Below are positions 46,031 to 60,834 of a stretch of DNA of 64,000 nt, one piece after another. Source of the stretch: Corydoras sp. C115 (taxonomy: Eukaryota; Chordata; Actinopteri; Siluriformes; Callichthyidae); contig JAFMOC010000043.1 of the NCBI GenBank assembly GCA_019802505.1, positions 2,363,001 through 2,427,000 of the forward strand. The letters are read 5' to 3'. Every line of letters begins with the position of its first letter. Position 1 is the first letter of the stretch. The notes under the pieces were generated by a model, which saw only the letters and a program-made list of their open reading frames with translations, had not been told where the DNA came from and ran no database searches. The translations under genes and the position numbers were made by a program.

Positions 46031-48600
46031 AGAAATGGAGGTTAAATTCAGAACAAGGCTGTGTCCATGGTAATAGAATATCACTATTGGCCGGCAGCTG
46101 CTTTCTCAGTGTCTGCGTTCAGGTCGTGTCTGACCCTGCGAGCAAAATCATAAAGACCAAAAACTCCTAAACATTTGTGTAGTTTTATAAATGAGAATGG
46201 AAGAGTGCCACAGCAGCAGGGATAAGAGGTTAGACTGTGTCACCTGAGGTCGTGTTACTTACTATATCACAACCTCTGCTCTATGTTAATGAGGGATTTG
46301 AAAAACAGGCTTCGTTATTCTTCCCAAAGGATAGGGCTGGCTATAAAGACTGCCAGACTGCTTTCACGCCCTCAGCACAAAAATACCGCTATCAACAATG
46401 TGTCCAGGGATGATACGGACACTATATACAGCTACTGGAAAATTTCTCAAATTTATTCACGTGCGGCTCTGAATAAGTGACTCATGTGAAGCGTTTTACA
46501 GAACAGAACACTGTTGCCAAGCTCAGGATTCTAAGCGAGTGAGGTGGAGCCGGGGGTGGCAGTTCTCATGTGGACATTTTTATACCACCCTCACAGCTGT
46601 GTTTTGTTCACACTGATTGTTGGTCCACAGTGTATTTCTTTCTGGGTAGCAATGCAGCCGTGCTGCACCCAAGCTGGTTTTCTTTTACACCAAGTGATGC
46701 AGCTGACAAAGTGAGATTGTAATCAGTCATCAAAGAGGCACTTCCTTCAGCTCATCGCTGAATGGGCAATTGAAAGCACTGCGGTTGTAAAGGTCACCTT
46801 TCCATTGTGCTTTCCTCACAATCACGAGGACAAGATTAACACGAAAAGAATAGAGAGCATTCTCACACCGAACATTATGAACAATTTTCTTCTCATCATT
46901 TTCATGTCAGAGGACTGATTTGGAAACAAAAGAGTTCTGCACTTCGGCAGATGCTGCCTGAGCTCTCATTTATAGCAAAAGTGTGGAGACCCCGCTTGTA
47001 AAATGTACACATCATCGATTTTAAATACTACCTTAATTGTGCAAATCTTTAGGCACGGTTTATTTAATCCTGACTTTAATGTGAAGAGAAAAAACTAGAA
47101 CCTGGTTTGGTTTATTTAGCAGGTTCATGTCCATGCAGCATCAGTGGGCGTTTCCCAACAGCAGCTGTTACATACAATAAGGCGATCAACATGAAGACTT
47201 CACCTTGAGCAAGGTCCTTAACCCCTTATTGCTCCCAGGGTGCTGTATCATAGCTGACTCAGCATTATTACCCCAGTCATGATGTTGGAATACTCGTAAA
47301 TGCTAATTCCAAAGTTTTGATTTGACAATTATGAAACAAATTACCTGCTGGGTTTTAAAATATATAGTTATTTATGGTTTATATAATGTTTTATAGTCTC
47401 AATTACTGAATTATATCATGTACATAACTGTGTGTTTTATTTTATTGATTTATTTTATTTGGGATGACCATAATATTATCATTCTGATACAGTAGATAAT
47501 AACAGCTCTCTACATTTACCTGGTGGTTTTTCTGTCTTGTTACCCTGCAGTTTGCAGTTATTGCATGTTATTGTTTGAAACCTAAAGTATTTAATGTTTT
47601 TACAGAAGTGTGCATGAGCTTTCATTCTGTTCTCAGTTATTAACTATGATTCTCAGACTTAAACAGGTTGTTTAAATGCACCAGTTCAAGTTTTGTTCTA
47701 AAGTGTCATTGGCCTCGTGATTGCGAAGAGCAGTTATTATGCACATGTCGCGGTTGTGAAAACGAAGATGATGCTTTATCATGAAGCACATGGGTTTAGA
47801 ATAATTATTCCACTGTCACTTGGGTTTCAGCCATTTAAACAAGCAGCTATCATCTCAGATACATCTCCACTTCTGTTTGGTGTGTTTTGCCGTTGGGCAG
47901 TATGAATGAGGCAGGGGACGTTGGGAGCACTAATAAGCAGCACCTTGCAGTATCAAGCTTTAGGGGCTTATCCTGATTTTGGCGTTTTATTCTCTTTTCT
48001 CCCAATGGAACAGCCTCAGGTTCTACTTTAAGCACCATTGAAGCTCAGCTTGCCGCAAGCTCACACTGGGCTGTATCTCAACCCTTTAAAATTGTACTTA
48101 GTAGCACGGACACAAAGTAGCATGGTCCCAGTATATGACTGCTTAATGTCTAACCACATACTTTTATTTCTTATTTAATAAATGGGAAGTTGGCGTTTGG
48201 TGTTTCTCTTTTGAAGTGTGTCATGTGCCTGACATCTAAAGTGGCACACTACTTCTGTGATGGCGGTGCCTCAAGGGATCAGATCAAAAAGCTCTTTTAA
48301 CAGCGCTGGTACTGAAATGCACTATTGGTCTTTGACTTGGACAGGCAGGTTTCCACTCTGACACCCAAACCATTTTAGAAATTAAAGGACTCTGCTGAAA
48401 AGATGTGCTTGGTTTCTGAATGAGGGATGTTATTGATTCTTCCAAGACTCTGCATTAAGTAACACTCTGCCGAATTTTAATAAATCCAGATGTGTAAATT
48501 AAATGCATCATTTCTCACTTTGTAAGCGCAATAAAAGCCTATAATTACATTCTTTCAGTAATCACTTTCACAAAATTATATTTAAAATCATTTTCAACAA
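46031..48600. other. Intronic unique sequence
   Basis: A family-2 SINE fragment lies near 47205-47265 (ccttgagcaaggtccttaac). Nothing else was recognised. Confidence 0.5.
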
Positions 48601-48629
48601 ATTGACTGCTCTAAATGCTCTTAATCGAC

Positions 48630-48765
48630 TCCCCATCTAAATTGCCCCATGCAGTGTGTGTGCGCAGTAATGGACTGGTAGCCTGTCATGGGGTTATGTT
48701 ATCTGCCCAGCTCCCGAAACCTTCCCGCTTGGATAGTGATGGGGAACCCCTCCCCCATGCTATAC
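48630..48765 (+). mobile_element. Family-1 SINE, old 3' part
   Basis: The piece aaattgccccatgcagtgtg, then atggactggtagcctgtca and gatggggaacccc, is diverged throughout. Confidence 0.65.
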
Positions 48766-51700
48766 TGCCATTATGCAGTTTTTTTTCATGATTATTTGGT
48801 TATTAATACAAAGCCACTCTATGCCCTATCAGCAAAGTTCAGTAAGTCGGCCTCAGTACCTGCTGTTCTGCATTAAATTAAATATTAAAAAGCAGTAAGA
48901 AAAATGTTAGTGAAACTATAGTTTAGGAATTGAAACACTGTCTGGTTTCTATGTGAAAACGTTTGAAAATTCAGTTTCTCTAAAAGGTGGCTTTGTCAGA
49001 GAGCGATCTTATCTTTACCTTTATCTGTGTGTCAGTGGGTCAGAATGTTTAAAGGTTAGGTTACATATAGCTGCATTTCAACGAAAAAACATCTAAATAC
49101 AGCTGAATCTCGTGTTTCGATCTAACCTGTTAATTAACATCAGTGACAAAGAGCTTTTATTTAGGAATTTTACAGAACTTAATGATGAACTTAGACATAG
49201 ATGATACACATTTAGACTCAAACAGTCATTCAGCACATTTTGCATCTTTTGCAGTGGTTAGCTTCAACCACTGATGTTTGTCTTTCATGCATTTGCACTG
49301 CACCAAATTTAACACAACTTCATGGTACTGGATTTTAAAAGAGTTCTGTATAAACCTCCAGCAGTGACATGTTAGAGTGTTAACTTATTTACATATTAAT
49401 TTAGTTGCATAATGTGCAATGGTGAGGGAGAAAGAGAGACGCACACTATATGATATTCAGTACTTGTGAGAATCAGATAAAATACATAAAATGCTGTTGG
49501 ATTTTACAGATTAACTTTGGCATTAATAAGGAGGTATTAAAGTCTTTATTTTGAAGTTGTGCTGTCATCAGTATCAATAGTGGTGACAGGTCGCAGTAAT
49601 TAATTACAGCCTGTTGTGAGAGGCATTTGCGGAGAGATTTTTGAACACTAGCTTTGCTGGCTAGACATTTCAGACGCAAAATCAAAAAATGTGACCCTCC
49701 CTGATTATTAAAGATTAGCCATTATTTTTTTATGGTTCTATGGGGGAGATGTAAAACTGTACCGAGCTGCTGCTGTCATCATTTCAGCTTCACTACAACT
49801 TGCAACTTTGCAACCGTCAAACCCCTCTTGCTTTGCTGCCCTATTAATTGTGGGAACTTTGACTTAAGCAGGGTTTTTTTATGAATGTCGTTTGTGGTCA
49901 CAGAAGCACACTGGTCCTTTACTCAGTTTTTGTAAGCGAGCTACTGAGCTGAGAAGTATTTCCTTTTTTGGTGTGTATGAGTCAAGGGTTCTAATGCATT
50001 TGCAAGAAGTATGTTCTATAACACTGATACATGTATGTGCACTCTCGCATCTGTTTAAGCATTACCAATGGAAGATGTTTGAGATGGATGGAATGATATG
50101 AATGATTGTGACACCTGTTCTGTGTATTTGCATTTATAAAAATGTAAATAGGTCGTAAATAATTAAAAAAAATTAAAACTGTGGATGTATTTATAGGCTG
50201 ATAAACTCATCAGGCTCAATATGGTTTAAATCGCAGACAGATTTATTTTAATACCCAAACTGAACACTACAGAGTTCTGACTTCGATTAGGTGTTGAGAT
50301 TTGCTGAAGTGCTTTTACAGAGTGGTTCGAGTCTCTTATCAATATAAGATCATGATCATTTCACTCTGCATAGAACATGAGGTTGCATGCAGTTGCTAAA
50401 ATAATGCCTTCGAGAAAGTCCAAAGGAATTAGTGTGAGACTGTATCCACCAGCCTTAGAGAAAAGAGTGTAAAATGTGCTTTATACTCATCTATAAATAA
50501 TTACATACTGTTACTGCACACATTCTCCCACTATATTGTATTGTATTGTATTGTATTGTATATAACGATATACAGCTTATTTATAAAACAATAGTTTGTA
50601 ATCCTTTATGATTTTGCTCAGAGTCATTATGAGTAATTTCTGCAAAACAGATGTCTCCCCAGTGGGACGCCGTTCTATGAATATAAAACTGCCATTTATT
50701 TGGACAGCCAATAACAGAGAAAGTTCTATATCCAGAAATTAAAGAGGATTTTATCAGAACACATGCTCTAAGCAGAAGGTAGGTTTTAGCCGAGATATTA
50801 ATCAAACTGTTGCTCCGTCCCTGACAGATATGGGACACATGATGTTCTTTTTTTAGATTACATACTATAGTGTATTTTTGCAAATGAACATAGTTGACTT
50901 TGTTTATGAAAGCTAATCTGTGAGCACCTCAGCTCTCACAGTTAAATCTCCACTCGTGAACGCCAGTCTCATTGTACTTTGTCATGCTGGTTATGTTTTG
51001 TGCCTTTTAAGTTTTATTTTTTGTGTTAATACGTTCATGAATGGTTTTAGAGGTCCATCTGAAGGGAAGACGTGATGGTTTGATTTCTAGTTATTTAATT
51101 ACAAGTCAAAGAATCCTTTAGAAATAATCCAAATAAATAAGTGTGTCCTAATGAACCTGCTACTTTGTCCACCACATACAGAAACACAAACTTGATTTCA
51201 CTGACTCGTTTCCTCTTTAAGAGACTAAAAGGACCTAAAGCTTTGGGTTTTTAACTTATCTGACCTGCCAGCCGGAACCTGCAGCCATGAGAGCGACTCA
51301 GGACCCAATACAATATCTGATCTTATATGCTCTCTGATGAATTCGACCCAGATCAAGCCTCTGAACTATGTGTTTTATGATTTGGCCTCCTCTGTGGAGG
51401 AGAAAAAGTGTCCCATTTTTTACATCTCAGTCCGTGGTAGACTTGGTAGATGAAATCCTGACCTTATCCATTATTAGCTTGGCAAACTTCAATCAGCACA
51501 AAAGGACATTGTTTGCTCGGGGCCATCTCCTCATTCATATGCCTTCAGCCTCTCTGCCTGCAGCTCTGTCCAGCCCAGTTCCCCGTTCCTGTCCACATTC
51601 AGCCCTCTGAGAAGAATCGCCTGGTTTTCATTTTCATTCAGCTTGCATGTAAAGAGCTTTGCTTAGCGATCCTAGTCTGTATTTCACACCGCAGCCTCAG

Positions 51701-52120
51701 AGGCTGGAAAGAAATGAATAAAGACATGCATATATTGCTGAAATGTATTTCAAGCACTAGGAATTCATTTGTTCCTTTTCCTGTCTGTTCGTGTTGCAAT
51801 GCTAAGCTGTAAATTTGGTTGTGAGTGATTGTTTAGCAATGGCTTTGTCAGCAGACAGTGAAACTCTGTAACTCGTAAACAGGGTAGGATGGACATTAGA
51901 CCCGTATGAAACAGACACAAAGACAAGCTCACTTAGTTATTTATTTGGGTAAGTTAGTATCTCCACTTCACCTGGGAGTCATGTTTGTGGACTGTGAATA
52001 AAAACTCCTCCAAACAGGGGAAAACATGCAAACTCGACCCAAAAAGCACGCTGGCTGAATTAAAGGTGGGATTATTTTTCTGTAAAACGATATTCCTCCT
52101 CTGCCACCATGAAATCTTAT
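48766..52120. other. Intronic unique sequence
   Basis: A short TATTG pentanucleotide run lies at 50533-50562. No gene or further repeat was recognised. Confidence 0.5.
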
Positions 52121-52122
52121 TT

Positions 52123-52142
52123 AAAAAAAAAAAAAAAAAAAA
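52123..52142 (+). repeat. Poly-A run
   Basis: About 20 consecutive A residues. Confidence 0.85.
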
Positions 52143-52489
52143 TTTCCTAAAAGATTAATCTATTCAAATATCAGTTGTAGTTATCCCCTCTAGCACGTCT
52201 CCCTCACGCCTCAAAAAAGACCCGCTTGCCAATTCAAATACCACTACACAAGAGAATTGAGTTTAACCTTTAAAACTGATTTAAGCTCTATAATTAGACT
52301 TCAGGGATCACTGTTACATCTTAATCATTTACATTAAGGGTTAAAGGTTTATAAACGTATAAACTTAAAGTGTATTTCTGAAAGCTGGTCTTACTTTATT
52401 TATCCTGAATGTGATAAGAATCGTGATTCATATTTTAATTGCTGTTCTCATTTGTGTTTTGGAAAGATTTTTCTATGTTATGTTTCCAT

Positions 52490-52745
52490 CTGTCGGGCGC
52501 AGGGCAGATACACCTAGGACAGGGCGCCAATCTATTGCTGGGCACTCACTCACTCACTTACTCACACACACTATATAGAGGTAATTTAAAGCAGCCAAAT
52601 TACCTTGAATTCATGTTTTTGTACTGTGGGAGGCAATCCAGAGAACATAGAGGAAACCCACATGGAGAACATGGAAACTCCATCCAGTTTGGGATTCAAA
52701 CCTGGATCCCCAGCGCTAAGAGGTGGACACCAAGCGGCTGTGCTG
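52490..52745 (-). mobile_element. Family-1 SINE, old, tail lost
   Basis: It starts within the body (TCGGGCGCAGGGCAGATACA). It keeps a degenerate B box (complement of gggattcaaacctgg) and part of the head. Confidence 0.75.
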
Positions 52746-53411
52746 CACTGTTTAGAAAACCTTATATTTTTTTAAAGCATTACCGTCCCGGCTCTGCATA
52801 TACAGCTCTGTTATGTTTACACGTTTCTGTTCATTGACTTCGTATTTGCTCATTGCTTATCTGCCTGCTCTGCTCACTGGATTCTCACTGCAGAGTCCGT
52901 TGTTGCCGTGGTTCTGTCACTTTAGTTTACTGCTTGGGATTTTAGTTTTCTGCAAGATTCCAAAAATGTATCAGCTTGAACTTACATTGTGTCAGACAGC
53001 CATTACTCAATTAGGCAAATGCATCTGTGCATCCACACTAAATCAGTCTTTGTCTTCATCTCTGCTCTGGTTGTGGTTTCTCGGTCTTGACAACGTGACA
53101 TGCTGGGATGTTGAGAAGCATCTTTTTCCCACATCGTCTTGTTTTCAGCCAGCGTTCTGATTCAAGGAAGTTGTCTAGTCAAAGAGCAGATGTGGTTACC
53201 TTTACATCCTGTAATTAGGGCTGTGGTTTTCTTAGCTGCTGTGCTGACGACGGAGGAGAGATGTGTGAGAATTACAGCGAGCAGGTTAAACCTTGATGAT
53301 GATCAATGGAGAAATTGTGTATAATGTTAATGCTTCACAGATAAATTAGATTATTTATTAATAATAATAATGGTTGTTAGGTTCCAGATCTTGAGCTGAT
53401 CTTTACCTTTA

Positions 53412-53754
53412 TTCATTCATTCATTATCTCCCGCTTTATCCTCTATTAGGGTCACGGGTGGGTTCCCCATGCCCATCCAGGGGAGAACGTCTCGGGCGCT
53501 GGGCAGTTACACCCAGGACAGGGCGCCAATCTATCACTGGGCACACACTCACTCACACAGACACACTCTATATGGGGCAATTTGGAGAAATTGACTTGAT
53601 CCATGTTTTTGGACTGTGGGAGGAAACCGGAGAACCCGGAGGAAACCCACGCAGATACGGGGAGAACATGGAAACTCCACCCAGATGGGGATTCGAACCG
53701 GGAATCCCTAGTGCTGAGAGGAGAACGTGCTAACCACTAAGCCACCGTGCCGCC
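53412..53754 (-). mobile_element. Family-1 SINE
   Basis: Full length with intact head and tail. No convincing target duplication was found. Confidence 0.88.
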
Positions 53755-54386
53755 GCTGACCGAACAGCTTCAGAAAATTTTAGGTTCAAATCTCAAGCCG
53801 ACCCGGTCAGCTACTCAGTCAGGAAACAGTGACTGCCCGAAACCTCTGTTCTGATGCCGGAGCCCTCTGAGTGCTGGAGTACAAACGTTTGGGAAGAAAA
53901 AACAACAACGTGAGTGTTGATCGTCCATGCTTTGATTTATTGTAAGTCAGAACTTGTTTATACAGGTGAAAAAACAAGGGCGGTCCTTGTTAGTTGTTCG
54001 TCAGGTGTGGATCTAAAAATTCCACAGTTTGGTCAATTCAATACGTACGAACATGCAGAAAGTTTCTGAGAAACGAGTTTTTGCCTTGTTTCTTAGAACA
54101 ATGAAGAAACTACATAAAACAAAGTGTAGCAAAGGGAATGCTTCAAGTGAAAAATACAGAGTGTGTGATTATAAATGTATCTAAATAATACAAACATTAA
54201 AGCTTAAGCTCAGCTTTATTTAATGACTAAAACCACTTCATTTTGTAATATATTAATCTTCTTATGTATGTATGTATAAGATAATAAGAGAAGATAAGAA
54301 TATATCAGATACACATCATCAGAGAGAAATTGATCCTAATGTATCTGTTACAGAGTTGACAACAGCCTGAAAAAGTCCACAAAACA

Positions 54387-54730
54387 TTCATTCATTCATT
54401 CATTATCTCCCGCTTTATCCTCTATTAGGGTCGCGGGGGGGTTCCCCATGCCCATCCAGGAGAGAACGTCTCGGGCGCTGGGCAGATACACCAAGGACAG
54501 GGCGCCAATCCATCGCTGGGCACACACTCACTCACACAGACACACTCTATATGGGGCAATTTTGAGAATTCAATTGACTCGATCCATGTTTTTGGACTGT
54601 GGGAGGAAACCGGAGAACCCGGAGGAAACCCACGCGGACACGGGGAGAACATGGAAACTCCACCCAGATGGGGATTCGAACCGGGAATCCCTAGCGCTGA
54701 GAGGCGAACGTGCTAACCACTAAGCCACCC
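54387..54730 (-). mobile_element. Family-1 SINE
   Basis: Nearly full length, with target duplications gtccacaaaaca at 54375-54386 and 54731-54742. Confidence 0.9.
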
Positions 54731-54742
54731 GTCCACAAAACA

Positions 54743-57660
54743 GATTAAGATTTGTCTGTTAAGGCTAAATAAACCAGACAATGGGCCAGAGAACTGACAT
54801 TCCCAACGAATGTCCTCCTCGGTAGCATGCTGCTAAATTAGTTATATTCCAAATATTATATTTCTCAGTAGTAGTACCTTCAGGGGAGGTTAATGTTTTA
54901 TTAAGCAGAAGTGCACAGGGCTGTTGGGCTTGTGAGAGACTCTTGAAGTTTAAACTCAGAGTTACTGGAGGCAAAGGGTCTCGTCTGCCTCCCCCACGTT
55001 CTGTCAGTGCTTCATTCCTGCTGCCACGTTCTTATTTAAGTATAATATAGCCCCGAGTGATGTGCTGGTTTTAGCCATTAAGATGGTCTCATCAGTTTTC
55101 TTCCATCTAATTTTACCCCGAGATAAAAGTCTAATTGAGGTCTCTGGCTCATCTGACACAATGACCTGCTGGCCCGCGGTACCACGCTGTTATTGTCTAG
55201 CATTGCCCATGCCGTCTTTCATCTCCACAGTGCATCAATAAAAGGAATTTCCTAAGTTATAAACCTTTTTGCTTTTGTTTGAGTAAAAAGCCTTTTTATT
55301 TTACAATAGGTTGATCTAATATGTCTCAAAAATCTTTTATTTGTATTATAATATTACTAAATATATAGCTGATACTTTTTCGATTCTTTATGCACAATTT
55401 TCACATTTTTTTTGTCTATCCTAATCTGTTAAACTTATTTAATTCGTGACATTTGAAAGCATTTTACACTTTTGTGTACTTTGAAAATAAGAACAACAGT
55501 CTTTGTACATGTTTTTATTAGGATGGTATGTGCCGTTATGTACATTCCGTGTGCGTTCTGCAGATTTGGCCGATTTGCCGCTGTCACAAGTCTTCATGCT
55601 TACATCAATCTCGTCCCTTTAGTGCACCCTGCTTGCACTCTCCTTCACCTCTCCACCACATCCTCAATTACTCTGAAATCCACTTTTTTCACTTAAATCT
55701 TTTGCAACTTTACATTTCTTCCATCCTCCCTCTTATTCATGCACATGTGCACCGTTTAGTTCCTGGTAACCTTCATTCCTCTTCTCCATCTCCCCCGGCT
55801 CTCATCAACCTTAATTAGTGTACATAATATTTGGAAAGTCAAATTTATAAACATTTTTTTTTCTTTTTTACTGTCCCCATCTTTAAAAATTGTTGCTTAA
55901 TTCTACTGGTGGCTTGTAAAAATTATTTAATAGTCATATATTCCCAGAATTTTGTTTTATGACTGAGACACCCAAGAACATCGTCAACCCAATCAATTCA
56001 GAACAAGCTTCCACCCTGATTTTCACATTTCTGTTCCCATGTTTCATATATATATATATATCATTTGCATGTTTGAATATATAGTGGACATATTGTGGTC
56101 TGCTCTGATCCCATCAGTGAACATTGCCAGGAAATCATCCCCCATGTCTTTTTCCTCCTCCCTTTTCCATCTGTCCACATATTTAATCTACAGCAACTAA
56201 CACTTTTGCCATTTTGCCCTGTTCATAGGAAAACAGAATAGGCATGTAGATCGCAGCATGATGGACACCTGTGTGTGACTTCATCCCCATGAACAGGGAA
56301 TGTACTACAAATAAAACCATATTTCTCAGCACTTCATCATGAATCTTATGTTTAATTTAATACTGTACATAGTAGTTCTGTTTTAGTAGTAGTTATATTT
56401 TATATATATATATATATTTTTTTTATCAATTATGTACATAATAGATTGCATTTAAATAGTTTTTCATCATTTCAAATTTATTTTTCTTCTATTTACATTT
56501 TCATATCTTAAATTTCATACTTCACGTTTATATTTCTTATTGCTTAAAAAGGATGTTTTTCTTTTTGTCTGTCCCTTTAGATCATATTTATACATTCACA
56601 TTTTCTAAGCTGCTCGTTCTCATCAGGGTCCCAGGAGCCTAATGTATGAGGTTACCAGTTCAGGTTGCATCATTTGCATTTGCATTGAGGGGCAATGAAG
56701 TGCTCAAGTTCACCTAATTTGCATGTCTTTGGACTCAAGCTCAGAAAAAGTAACTCCCCTAAGAATGCACCCTGCTGGCCCCGCATGGGAATTAAACCCA
56801 GGACCATGTTGAAATAAGGTGACAGCTTTACCTTTCCGATATCCGTCCTAGAAATTCGTTGAACTACTCCGGAGTCAGAGAAATGTTTTTAAGAAGAAAA
56901 TAGATTTAATGAGAGAAAATACATTGAATGATTTCATTACATTAAAAAGAATACAGTACTCTTATTGTTAAGCTTTTTCCAACATCCCGCTGATCCATCT
57001 CTTCTAACAAGTACCTTATAATTAATCATCATATCACCAAATTAACCTCACATGGAACACATTTGTTCTCGGTAGAATTATTACTTTCATTTAGCCGTCG
57101 TGTTGCTTGGCAGAGCAGTGCGAACCTCTGTGCTGAGGTTTAATAATTTTCTTTTTCATCCTGAAGAAATATAGAACATAAAGTGAAAGAGTTTAAACAA
57201 TAAATGACATGTGGCAGTAAATATCTTAATGTTTTATCGTTTTATAGTTTACTTTACTATTGTTATTTCCTGTTACGGTTTTCTTTAAGGTGGTAAGTGT
57301 TAGATTGTAGGTTGTCAGGAAGCTTTACCATTAAATGTGCAATTTTGTACTCGATTGCTACCTTTACCTGCAGTGTTTTTACAAAGACTGACATTATTAC
57401 TTCGATTCTCTTCAATGACATGCAGTCCTGGTGCATTCAGAGCATGTTGACCTGTAGACTGACACTGGTGTTAATGGCGTAATCTGACGCACTGCGCTTT
57501 TGAAAAACCAAAGCAAACCACAACTGGTTCTTAAGGGGAACCTCTGCAACGTTCTAAAGAGTAAGTTTCTATGTTGTTATATGTTGTAGCAATTTAAGTA
57601 AAGTTGATTTGTGAAGGGAGCGCACACACAAACACACAGACTTTCAACTTTTTACATTTA
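54743..57660. other. Intronic unique sequence
   Basis: Short TA runs lie near 56047 and 56400. No exon was supported and nothing else was recognised. Confidence 0.5.
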
Positions 57661-57675
57661 GATTATTAACATATT

Positions 57676-57804
57676 GTGCCCAGCGATGGATTGGCGCCCT
57701 GTCCTGGGATCTATCTGCCCAGCGCCCGAGACGTTCTCCCCTGGATGGGCATGGGGAACCCCACCACGACCCTAATAGAGGATGAAGTGGGAGATAATGA
57801 ATGA
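57676..57804 (+). mobile_element. Family-1 SINE, 5'-truncated
   Basis: Only the 3' ~129 bases are present, from GTGCCCAGCGATGG. Target duplications attattaacatatt lie at 57662-57675 and 57805-57818. Confidence 0.9.
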
Positions 57805-59038
57805 ATTATTAACATATTGATCGGTCATGTGACTGTCACCTCCTTATGCATACACTTTTGTGAACTTACCAAATCCTTTGCCATCCCATGTCTTTTTTCA
57901 GAATTCAGAAGCAGGTTCTTTTTTGGGTTCAGTAAAGCTCTTGTGTATATTTGTAGCGAGTTAGATCTGCGAAGCTGCAGTTTGTTGCCAGTAGTGACAG
58001 ATGTTTCTTTCTTTGGACTCCTGAAGTAAGCAGGAGGCTTTTACAGTTTCTTGCACTTGATTGGATAACTGAAAAAATGCACACGGAGAGAATAGTAAGG
58101 GGCGAGGGTTAACACACCGGGTTTTGTCATTCTTTCTATCTCTTTCTGTTTTCGTTTTGCAGTTGTCACTGTGAGCTGAATGCAGACCTCTCGCGGCGCT
58201 CGTTCACTTTTGTTTGCCACATTGCTTTTCATTCCATTTTCATTCCACTAGCATGAATTAAATCAGCGGCAACTCGCAGATTTCATTTTCTGTTAAGACG
58301 AGATGATTGGAAGTGATTTCGAACGTTTGATGCATCTGGTTGCACTGCATTTTGTGCTCAGTTAAACAAAGCCTTAATGTCCAGGTGAGTTGAACAGATA
58401 TTTAACTCCCTCAGTACATTCAGAACCAGTTAAACGTTTGGACACACCCCCTTCTTGCTTCATTGTTTATTTCCTCCATTTATCATATAGATGGACTTTG
58501 TCGTTGTACAATTACAGTCTGGAAGTCTCCTTTGTCGTTGGTCAGGAGCATCACACAGAGAAAGGGGATTACAGTAGTACTGTAGTCCATCTGGAATTAT
58601 GTACTAAACAAAGTCCATTTGTTTGAGTTAGTCTGGAGCCTGCGTGTTTTTTGTTTAAAATATATATTTTATATATAGTTTTTAAATATAAAAATGAAAT
58701 GAACAGATTTTTCTATCCCCTTTTCTCAGACACATGATCTTGGCTGCTTTGTTTACTACGTTCTGCTGCTTCTTGAATAGTTTAATAAAAGTTTATTGTT
58801 TTTGGTCAGAATTAGGAAACCTAATGAACTTGAGATGTGCTGTGTTTTAGCCGCTTCATGAATAAACAGTTAAATATTGCCAGAGTGCACTGACTGTGCT
58901 TATAAATGTGCAAGATATTACATATCATACCTGTTGATGAGGTATTAGCAATGTACAGTGGAACTGTGTGCGTGTGTGTTGGACCATTATGTAGAGCAGG
59001 GTGGCTGGAATGGAGAAGCAAGCCAGTATTCACTGTTG

Positions 59039-59040
<2 letters not shown>

Positions 59041-59116
<76 letters not shown>
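59041..59116 (+). repeat. (GT)n microsatellite
   Basis: About 75 bp of GT. Confidence 0.94.
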
Positions 59117-59236
59117 TAAAGGCTGGAAGTAAATGAAGGTCTTTGTACTAAGCCTTGAGCTTGGACTTTATTCACTGAGTTTGAAATCGGCCAGCGAGGA
59201 CAAACCACACATTCATCCGCAGCCTATGAAGTCCAC

Positions 59237-59238
<2 letters not shown>

Positions 59239-59292
<54 letters not shown>

Positions 59293-59346
59293 CGCGCGCG
59301 TGTGTGTGCCCGTGTGTGTATGTGTGTGTGTGTGTGCGCGCGTGTG
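59239..59346 (+). repeat. (GT)n microsatellite with CG-rich part
   Basis: A GT tract containing GTGCGTGCGCGCGCG; alternating purine-pyrimidine over about 100 bp. Confidence 0.93.
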
Positions 59347-60196
59347 TTAGCGTTTATCTCAGAAGGACATTGTGTCCAATATCCCTCATTCACCAGAGCC
59401 ATCTAATCCGTGTGTGTTGGGGGAGCTAGTTCTTGCTTTTATTGGCTATGATGGAACTGTTTTTCTTTCGCTGGCTGGTTGCCTGGGTAACAGGTTGCCA
59501 TCAGTGTCCATGGAGAGCTGTGAGGTCAGCATGTCTCTGTCATAGGAAAGAGCCGCAGAAGGGAGGAAAGCAGAGAAACGGTGTGATGAACGACGGTGAA
59601 AAATAGAGATCCACAGCAGCTAAGATGCAGAGAAGCACAGGGAAGCACTTCAGTGTTCAACCGTTCATTCATACTCAGTACAACATCCTGCAGAAGTAAG
59701 AGTATTAACATTGACAAAAGTATGCAGACAGTAAAGCATCACCTTCCACCCAGTCTAACGGATGTCCTTTATACTCACCGCAGACGTAATACAGGAATAT
59801 ACAGATGAAAAAACCAACCACCTCACCTGAATACTGACCCTTTATACAAAGTCTTATAAATACTTATACACAGTGTATATTTACAGTGTCTCTTGCTTTT
59901 AAAATCAGCATAAATCAGTCTGGAAGCTAAATTACTTTACAGTACTCTGTGATCTGGAAGCATTTTTAAAGTCCTGTAAACCTTAATTGAATTCAATGTT
60001 GGGATTTTCACCATTCAGAGATCTGTGAATGGCTGTTCATTCATGCCGTTATCCACAAACTGTTACCCAAAAACTCTTCTCTCCTGTTTATTTGTAATTT
60101 AATTTTAGTATGATTTAACATTATCATGCTCCCTAATTTCCTCTCCTCTTATTGAAGGACTTAATTAAAATAATCTCAGCTCAAAGTGTGAGACAA

Positions 60197-60198
60197 CC

Positions 60199-60229
<31 letters not shown>

Positions 60230-60232
60230 ACA
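60197..60232 (+). repeat. C run followed by (CA)n
   Basis: About 19 C residues and then a CA repeat. Confidence 0.9.
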
Positions 60233-60445
60233 CCTGTAATATGCGCAGGCAGCATTTTACATTTATGCTTGAAAGTTATTACAGTTGAAACTTATATTAG
60301 TCCCAAGAAATAATATTGGCTTAACCTTTTTTGTTAATAGCTTTATACAGGGACTGGCATCTTAATATAGAAAATGAGTAAGGGACATTAGGGGAGATAA
60401 TATACATGAGGGAGGCTGTTGGGCTCATTAGTCTTGTTAAGTAAT

Positions 60446-60457
60446 TGTGTGTGTGTG

Positions 60458-60521
<64 letters not shown>
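60446..60521 (+). repeat. (GT)n microsatellite
   Basis: About 75 bp of GT with one GCCT break. Confidence 0.94.
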
Positions 60522-60522
<1 letters not shown>

Positions 60523-60834
60523 TGTGAATAAAGGGAAATCAGTCGTGATTTCTGCCTCTGATTACAGATTACAGGACATTACAGAGCGTTGGAGAGCCAG
60601 CAGTTCAGTGTTGTGTTGTGTTTGAGGTTAGTGCAGTCGGGAGTCTTGCTGGTTTAAGGACAATGCAGCTGACTTTAATACAGTGCAGTTCAGTATGCCG
60701 GAGCCTGATTCCGCATGCACACGGGAGAAAGCGATAAGGCGGGGTACAAGTGTCCAGCCAAATACAAGGTAGACAAATGAACAAACAAATTCAACTACAC
60801 ATTCATATAGAGAGCAATTTCATTTCATCGCACC

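Noticed and set aside
55472..55818. Overlapping 74- and 96-codon frames in b4galnt4 intron 1
   Set aside because: No similarity to b4galnt4 exons, no clear splice sites, low-complexity CT-rich sequence.
59133..59429. VCVCVC / THTHTH open frames at GT tracts (also near 16.0, 59.0 and 60.4 kb)
   Set aside because: Simple-repeat translations without any domain or splice support.
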